Origin: Chlamydiota bacterium
GTDB taxonomy: Bacteria > Chlamydiota > Chlamydiia > Chlamydiales > Waddliaceae
Reading direction: 5' to 3'
DNA length: 10,341 nt
Assembly: GCA_011065005.1 (NCBI GenBank)
Contig: JAAKFP010000044.1
Location: 1 to 10,341 of the forward strand
Shown piece by piece: positions 7,287 to 10,341 of this stretch; position 1 is the stretch's first letter; each line of letters begins with the position of its first letter. The translations under genes were made by a program, and so were the position numbers. Under the pieces are notes generated by a model that was not told the origin of the DNA, did not search any database, and worked only from the letters and a program-made list of their open reading frames with translations.

Positions 7287-7328
7287 CTGATGAGAAATAG
7301 AACAAAAAAACTCTAGCTCTATTATTTT

Positions 7329-9227
7329 ATGGACGGAATAGCCGGAATTGTATACCCCGATGTCTTTCAGATGAATAATCTGGTCGACCCTATGCTAAAA
7401 ACGTTAAAGCACCGTGGTAAAGGGGAGCCTGAGATCTATACCTATAAAAATATCCAGATCGGCCTTTGCAGCGGAAAATTTTCCACCAACGAAAAGAAAA
7501 ACATTGTCGCAGGAATCGATGGATCCATCTATAACTACGAAGACCTCCGCAAAGAGATCACCAGCAAAGGGTATCATTTTCAAGGAAAAAGCGTCGCAGA
7601 GATCATCGTCCATGGGTATGAGCTTTGGGGAACAGAACTATTTCAGCACTTAACGGGCGAATTCGCCATTGTCATCCTCGATCAGAACAAACAGAGGATT
7701 CTTCTTTGTCGCGATCGAATAGGAAAGAAGCCTCTTTACTGGTTCCAAGATCATAATCACTTCATCTTTGCTAGCGAATTAAAAGCCCTTCTTGCCACTG
7801 GTGCTGTACCCCAAACGCCGGCAATGGAGTCTCTGTCGTCTTATCTTTACTTCGGATATATTCCACAAGACATGACACCTATTGAAGGAGTCAGCAAGCT
7901 TCTTCCTGCACATTACTTGCAATTCAACTTCGATGGAAGCAAAGGAATCAACTCTTACTGGTCCTATAGTTCTTACTTTGAAAAAACGAACACCAACCCT
8001 CGATCGAAAATCATCAAAGACCTTGATCAGCTGCTAAAAAATAGCATCGATTCATGCGCACCTAGAGATCAACATGTGTGCTGCTTTCTTTCTGGAAGTC
8101 TCGGCTCCGCAGGTATAGCACACTATCTTCGTGGTATCCTTCCTCCTGAAAATCTGTGTGTATGCTCTGTAGAACTTATAGGGGAAAATGATGCGGACAT
8201 TAGGACTGCGAAAGAAGAATCGGATATCCTGGGCATCGAGCACAAAAAACATTCTATCACTCCTGAAACATTTCTCGATGATTTGGTAAAAATCGTATGG
8301 CATTTAGATGAACCCCAGGCTGATCCAAATATCGTCGCTATCTGGAAATCGGCAGAACTGGTATCGAAGGGGGTGCAAACTGTCTTCTCAGGAATAGGTA
8401 GCGATGAGCTCTTTGCAGGACATAGCCGCTATACCCTAGCGGAACAAAAAGCTGCTTATGTTGGTTCATTTCAACTATTTTTAAACTCCATACGAAAAGC
8501 ACTGATTCCAATTTTTAACGTCTTATACAAACCTTTATCCTATAAATTGGTTAAACAGGCCCGAACAGACCCTTGGCAGTATAATTACCTAAAGCAGAAT
8601 GCATTATTCGATGAGAGTGAAAGGCTTGCAGCTTCTACAAAAATTGATGGGATCTTTGACGCCGAAGTTTTCCTTCACAAGTTCCACCATATAAACCGTA
8701 TTAAGCCAACGGTAGCTTCCTATTTGTACTTCGATGTAAAGACTAGACTGGCAGATTGTTATCTTCTTCAACTTGAAAGAATAACCGCTGCCCATAATCT
8801 GAATTGGAAAGTGCCTTTTTTGGACAGGCATATCGTCGAATACTTGGCGGGGCTTCCAGAGCCCGAATATCTTAAAGAGAGTGAAACCGCTTCTTATTTA
8901 AAATCTATGCTCAAGGACACTTTTCCAAAATCTATCCTCGACCGCCCGAAAAGAACTCGAAAGACTTTCTTAAAAAGCTGGATTGAAGGGCCAGAGGTTA
9001 GAGAAGCCTTTAAGTTGCTATTAAAAGGTACAATGGTGGAAACGGGATTGGTATCCAAATTTTGGTTAATGGAAAAAATCAATGCTTTAGGTTACAGCCC
9101 TACAGCTTTTAGCCATCTTTGGGCGATATTGATATTGGAGATTTGGTTTCGCCTTTATATCAATAGGGCTATCTCCCCTTCTGCTCCAAATGTTAGCGTA
9201 TTCCAACTTCTGAGTGAACCCTCATAA
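7329..9227 (+). CDS. Asparagine-synthetase (AsnB) homologue with degenerate active sites
   Basis: This 632-residue protein has the two-domain AsnB layout: an N-terminal glutamine amidotransferase domain (about 1-200) and a C-terminal ATP-pyrophosphatase synthetase domain (about 225-600), close to the length of long AsnB forms. Family landmarks are clear: GIAGIVY at 3-9, LKHRG 26-30, CRDRIGKKPLYW 127-138, FASELKAL 147-154, LDEPQADP 326-333, SGIGSDELFAG 354-364 and KVPFLD 494-499. Several key residues are changed. The catalytic Cys after Met is Asp2 (GAC), the usual NGEIYN is DGSIYN (64-69), the SD.E motif is SVAE (88-91), and the ATP-loop SGG.DS is SGSLGS (255-260). Glutaminase activity is therefore probably lost and ATP binding altered. 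Asp2 lies in an otherwise perfect N-terminus, so the ATG at 7329 is well supported even though no Shine-Dalgarno is visible. It is followed 13 bp later by a methyltransferase gene. AsnB-like proteins in such pairs can amidate sugars or build amide bonds, but the actual reaction is unknown. Confidence 0.9.
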   Translation: MDGIAGIVYPDVFQMNNLVDPMLKTLKHRGKGEPEIYTYKNIQIGLCSGKFSTNEKKNIVAGIDGSIYNYEDLRKEITSKGYHFQGKSVAEIIVHGYELWGTELFQHLTGEFAIVILDQNKQRILLCRDRIGKKPLYWFQDHNHFIFASELKALLATGAVPQTPAMESLSSYLYFGYIPQDMTPIEGVSKLLPAHYLQFNFDGSKGINSYWSYSSYFEKTNTNPRSKIIKDLDQLLKNSIDSCAPRDQHVCCFLSGSLGSAGIAHYLRGILPPENLCVCSVELIGENDADIRTAKEESDILGIEHKKHSITPETFLDDLVKIVWHLDEPQADPNIVAIWKSAELVSKGVQTVFSGIGSDELFAGHSRYTLAEQKAAYVGSFQLFLNSIRKALIPIFNVLYKPLSYKLVKQARTDPWQYNYLKQNALFDESERLAASTKIDGIFDAEVFLHKFHHINRIKPTVASYLYFDVKTRLADCYLLQLERITAAHNLNWKVPFLDRHIVEYLAGLPEPEYLKESETASYLKSMLKDTFPKSILDRPKRTRKTFLKSWIEGPEVREAFKLLLKGTMVETGLVSKFWLMEKINALGYSPTAFSHLWAILILEIWFRLYINRAISPSAPNVSVFQLLSEPS

Positions 9228-9240
9228 ACCAGTATCTACG

Positions 9241-10191
9241 ATGCCTTCCAACCGTTTAAATGTTGTCGCCGCAGATAAAAGCGAAATTTCGGATACACGG
9301 ATTTTTCGCCCAAAAATAGATAGAGAACAATCACAAGCTCACTTTGAAAAGTTATGGCATCGCAATGCAAAACAATTTCACCCGCTAAGGAACTGTATGG
9401 AAAGGGAGCGATTAAACCGCTCATTCGCCCTTTTAGAAGAACATCTTTCACTCCAAGGGAAACATGTTGTGGACTTAGGTTGCGGTGGAGGAATCTTTTC
9501 CCGGCGCCTTCGTGATGTAGAAGCGAAGGTCGACGCCGTAGATATTGCCAAGAATGCTCTTATCACCCTTGAATCGGAAGACACAACGGACATTAAAGCC
9601 ATTCACGATTATGTCCCACGAACACGTTTAGAAGACAGCGCCTACGACCTTGTTGTTTGCACAGATCTGATTGCCCACTTACCGAACAAAGAACACCGCC
9701 TCTTCATCAGTGAACTTGCACGTCTCGTAAAAGGTAATGGGTATATTCTCTGCTCTACCCCTATTGACATTCATTCTGAAGATGCCCTAAAACGGTTTTC
9801 TTCCCTTGCTGAAACTGAGCTCCAAATTATCAGGTGGAAGCTAAGCTATCATCGCCTCTTCATTCGTCTTAGGGATCTATTTGAAGCTCCATCCCGCTAC
9901 GCTCGCGCTCGCAAAGATCGAGAATATCGAGAAAACGCTAGAAAAGAGAGTTCTTCTTTCTCTCGATGGTGGTTCCAGCTAAATAGCGCCCCCCTTCTCG
10001 GAGGGTTTTGGGCTCTATTCCAATATTTGACCAACCCTATTGCTTCTCTTCTCCGCCAAAATCGCGTTATTTTGCTTTTCCTAGAGGCTATTTGCCGGTT
10101 GCTTTGGAGGGAATCAGGTGTCAGCCATGCGATATTCCTTGCCAAACGACGTCCGCTTGTCATGAAATTAACCACAGATACACACAGATGA
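9241..10191 (+). CDS. Class I SAM-dependent methyltransferase
   Basis: This 316-residue protein has a UbiG-like Rossmann methyltransferase domain. Motif I is VVDLGCGGG (76-84), which binds S-adenosylmethionine. The acidic residue ending strand 2 is Asp101 in VDAVDIA. YDLVVCTDLIAHLP (135-148) is the strand-4 motif, and GYILCSTP follows the HLP helix as in many small-molecule methyltransferases. The C-terminal third is basic, then hydrophobic and aromatic (from RWWFQLN to about residue 295), suggesting a membrane-proximal or lipid-linked substrate. The start is uncertain: the ATG at 9241 lies 13 bp after the synthetase stop, while a GTG at 9214 would overlap that gene by 14 bp and add nine residues. 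Neither has a clear ribosome binding site, so coupled translation is likely. The last six codons (TTDTHR) and the TGA lie inside a palindromic repeat, so the natural C-terminus may have been replaced. The substrate is not identifiable. Confidence 0.88.
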   Translation: MPSNRLNVVAADKSEISDTRIFRPKIDREQSQAHFEKLWHRNAKQFHPLRNCMERERLNRSFALLEEHLSLQGKHVVDLGCGGGIFSRRLRDVEAKVDAVDIAKNALITLESEDTTDIKAIHDYVPRTRLEDSAYDLVVCTDLIAHLPNKEHRLFISELARLVKGNGYILCSTPIDIHSEDALKRFSSLAETELQIIRWKLSYHRLFIRLRDLFEAPSRYARARKDREYRENARKESSSFSRWWFQLNSAPLLGGFWALFQYLTNPIASLLRQNRVILLFLEAICRLLWRESGVSHAIFLAKRRPLVMKLTTDTHR

Positions 10192-10236
10192 ACGCAGATA
10201 AGAGATCATAGCATCTTATCTGTGTTTATCTGTGGT
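10171..10236. repeat. Palindromic CACAGAT-type intergenic repeat
   Basis: The left arm (10171-10203) is built from three units of about 10 bp: ACCACAGATA, CACACAGATG, AACGCAGATA. The right arm (10213-10236) is the reverse complement of two units, ending in ATCTGTGGT, with a loop of about nine bases. The left arm carries the methyltransferase stop codon (TGA at 10189-10191). The right arm abuts the probable intron start. Similar CACAGAT repeats occur in many unrelated bacteria. Confidence 0.75.
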
Positions 10237-10341
10237 GCGCCAAGAAGCGTACTGTTTCTTGCTGGTGAAAGTCCAGTCAGGAAAGTGTGGACCACACACA
10301 TTCTGTATCGAGCCTTGAGCCCTGGAGGTAACAAATGGGTT
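10235..10341 (+). mobile_element. Probable group II intron, 5' end only (domain I), truncated by window
   Basis: The sequence begins GTGCGCC, matching the GUGYG 5' splice-site consensus of group II introns. It then shows consecutive short stems: CAAGAA (10241-10246) with TTCTTG (10256-10261), and CTGG (10262-10265) with CCAG (10273-10276) around a TGAAAGT loop, then a GTGTGG/CCACAC pairing. The GGTGAAAGTCC loop and the following ATCGAGCC are like domain I of bacterial and chloroplast-like group II introns as I recall them. No reverse transcriptase or domain V is in view because the window ends 107 bases in. The first two bases are shared with the preceding repeat arm, so the exact junction is ambiguous. 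It could be another structured RNA. Confidence 0.55.

Larger units (their letters stand above)
6626..7328. other. 703-bp divergent intergenic region rich in inverted repeats
   Basis: This gap separates the minus-strand operon from the plus-strand pair. From left to right it holds the candidate operon promoter, a 119-nt structured element, an 86-nt AT-rich spacer, an inverted second copy of the element, a 9-bp direct repeat, an AT-rich stretch with a possible -10 box TATGAT (7164-7169) lacking a clear -35, and a palindromic CACAGAG repeat ending about 40 bp before the next gene. Open frames that can be drawn here run through the repeats and lack ribosome binding sites, so I see no protein gene in it. 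Confidence 0.8.

Noticed and set aside
6636..7305. Short open frames crossing the intergenic repeats (about 66-96 codons)
   Set aside because: Their codons are simply readings of the repeat arms on either strand; they lack ribosome binding sites and plausible protein composition.
7187..10236. CRISPR array
   Set aside because: The dyad repeats are few, of different sequence, and separated by genes rather than by uniform spacers; no cas gene is present.

Overview
The window most likely comes from a member of the Chlamydiae, probably an environmental, amoeba-associated type. This is inferred from a minus-strand operon in which a large hairpin-membrane protein lies between two genes for type III secretion (T3S) chaperone-fold proteins, together with a moderate-to-low G+C content and weak Shine-Dalgarno signals. 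No rRNA, tRNA or universal marker gene is present to confirm this.

Layout. Positions 96-6625 hold five minus-strand genes transcribed right to left: a CesT-like T3S chaperone (6625-6152), a 1120-residue putative secreted membrane protein (6138-2776), a YbjN/CesT-fold small protein (2754-2200), an amidase-signature protein whose start overlaps the previous stop (2200-785), and a lipoprotein (707-96). Positions 6626-7328 form a 703-bp divergent intergenic region. It holds two inverted copies of a 119-nt structured element and a separate palindromic repeat. Positions 7329-10191 hold two plus-strand genes, an asparagine-synthetase homologue and a SAM-dependent methyltransferase. The methyltransferase ends inside another palindromic repeat, and directly at the far edge of that repeat a probable group II intron begins and runs off the window.

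How the genes may work together. The left operon reads as a secreted-substrate module: chaperone, substrate, second chaperone-fold protein, then a translationally coupled amidase-family protein that has lost two of its three catalytic residues. The right pair could modify a surface glycan or another small molecule, but its synthetase homologue has lost both the glutaminase nucleophile and key residues of the ATP-pyrophosphatase loop, so its chemistry is uncertain. Two probable pseudoenzymes in 10 kb is unusual.

The most striking non-coding signal is the 119-nt element pair. The copies match without gaps at 76 of 78 positions and then 23 of 23, separated by an 18-nt segment of identical length but unrelated sequence (7 of 18 matches). 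Three further dyad repeats of different sequence (around 5-71, 7187-7286 and 10171-10236) are also present.
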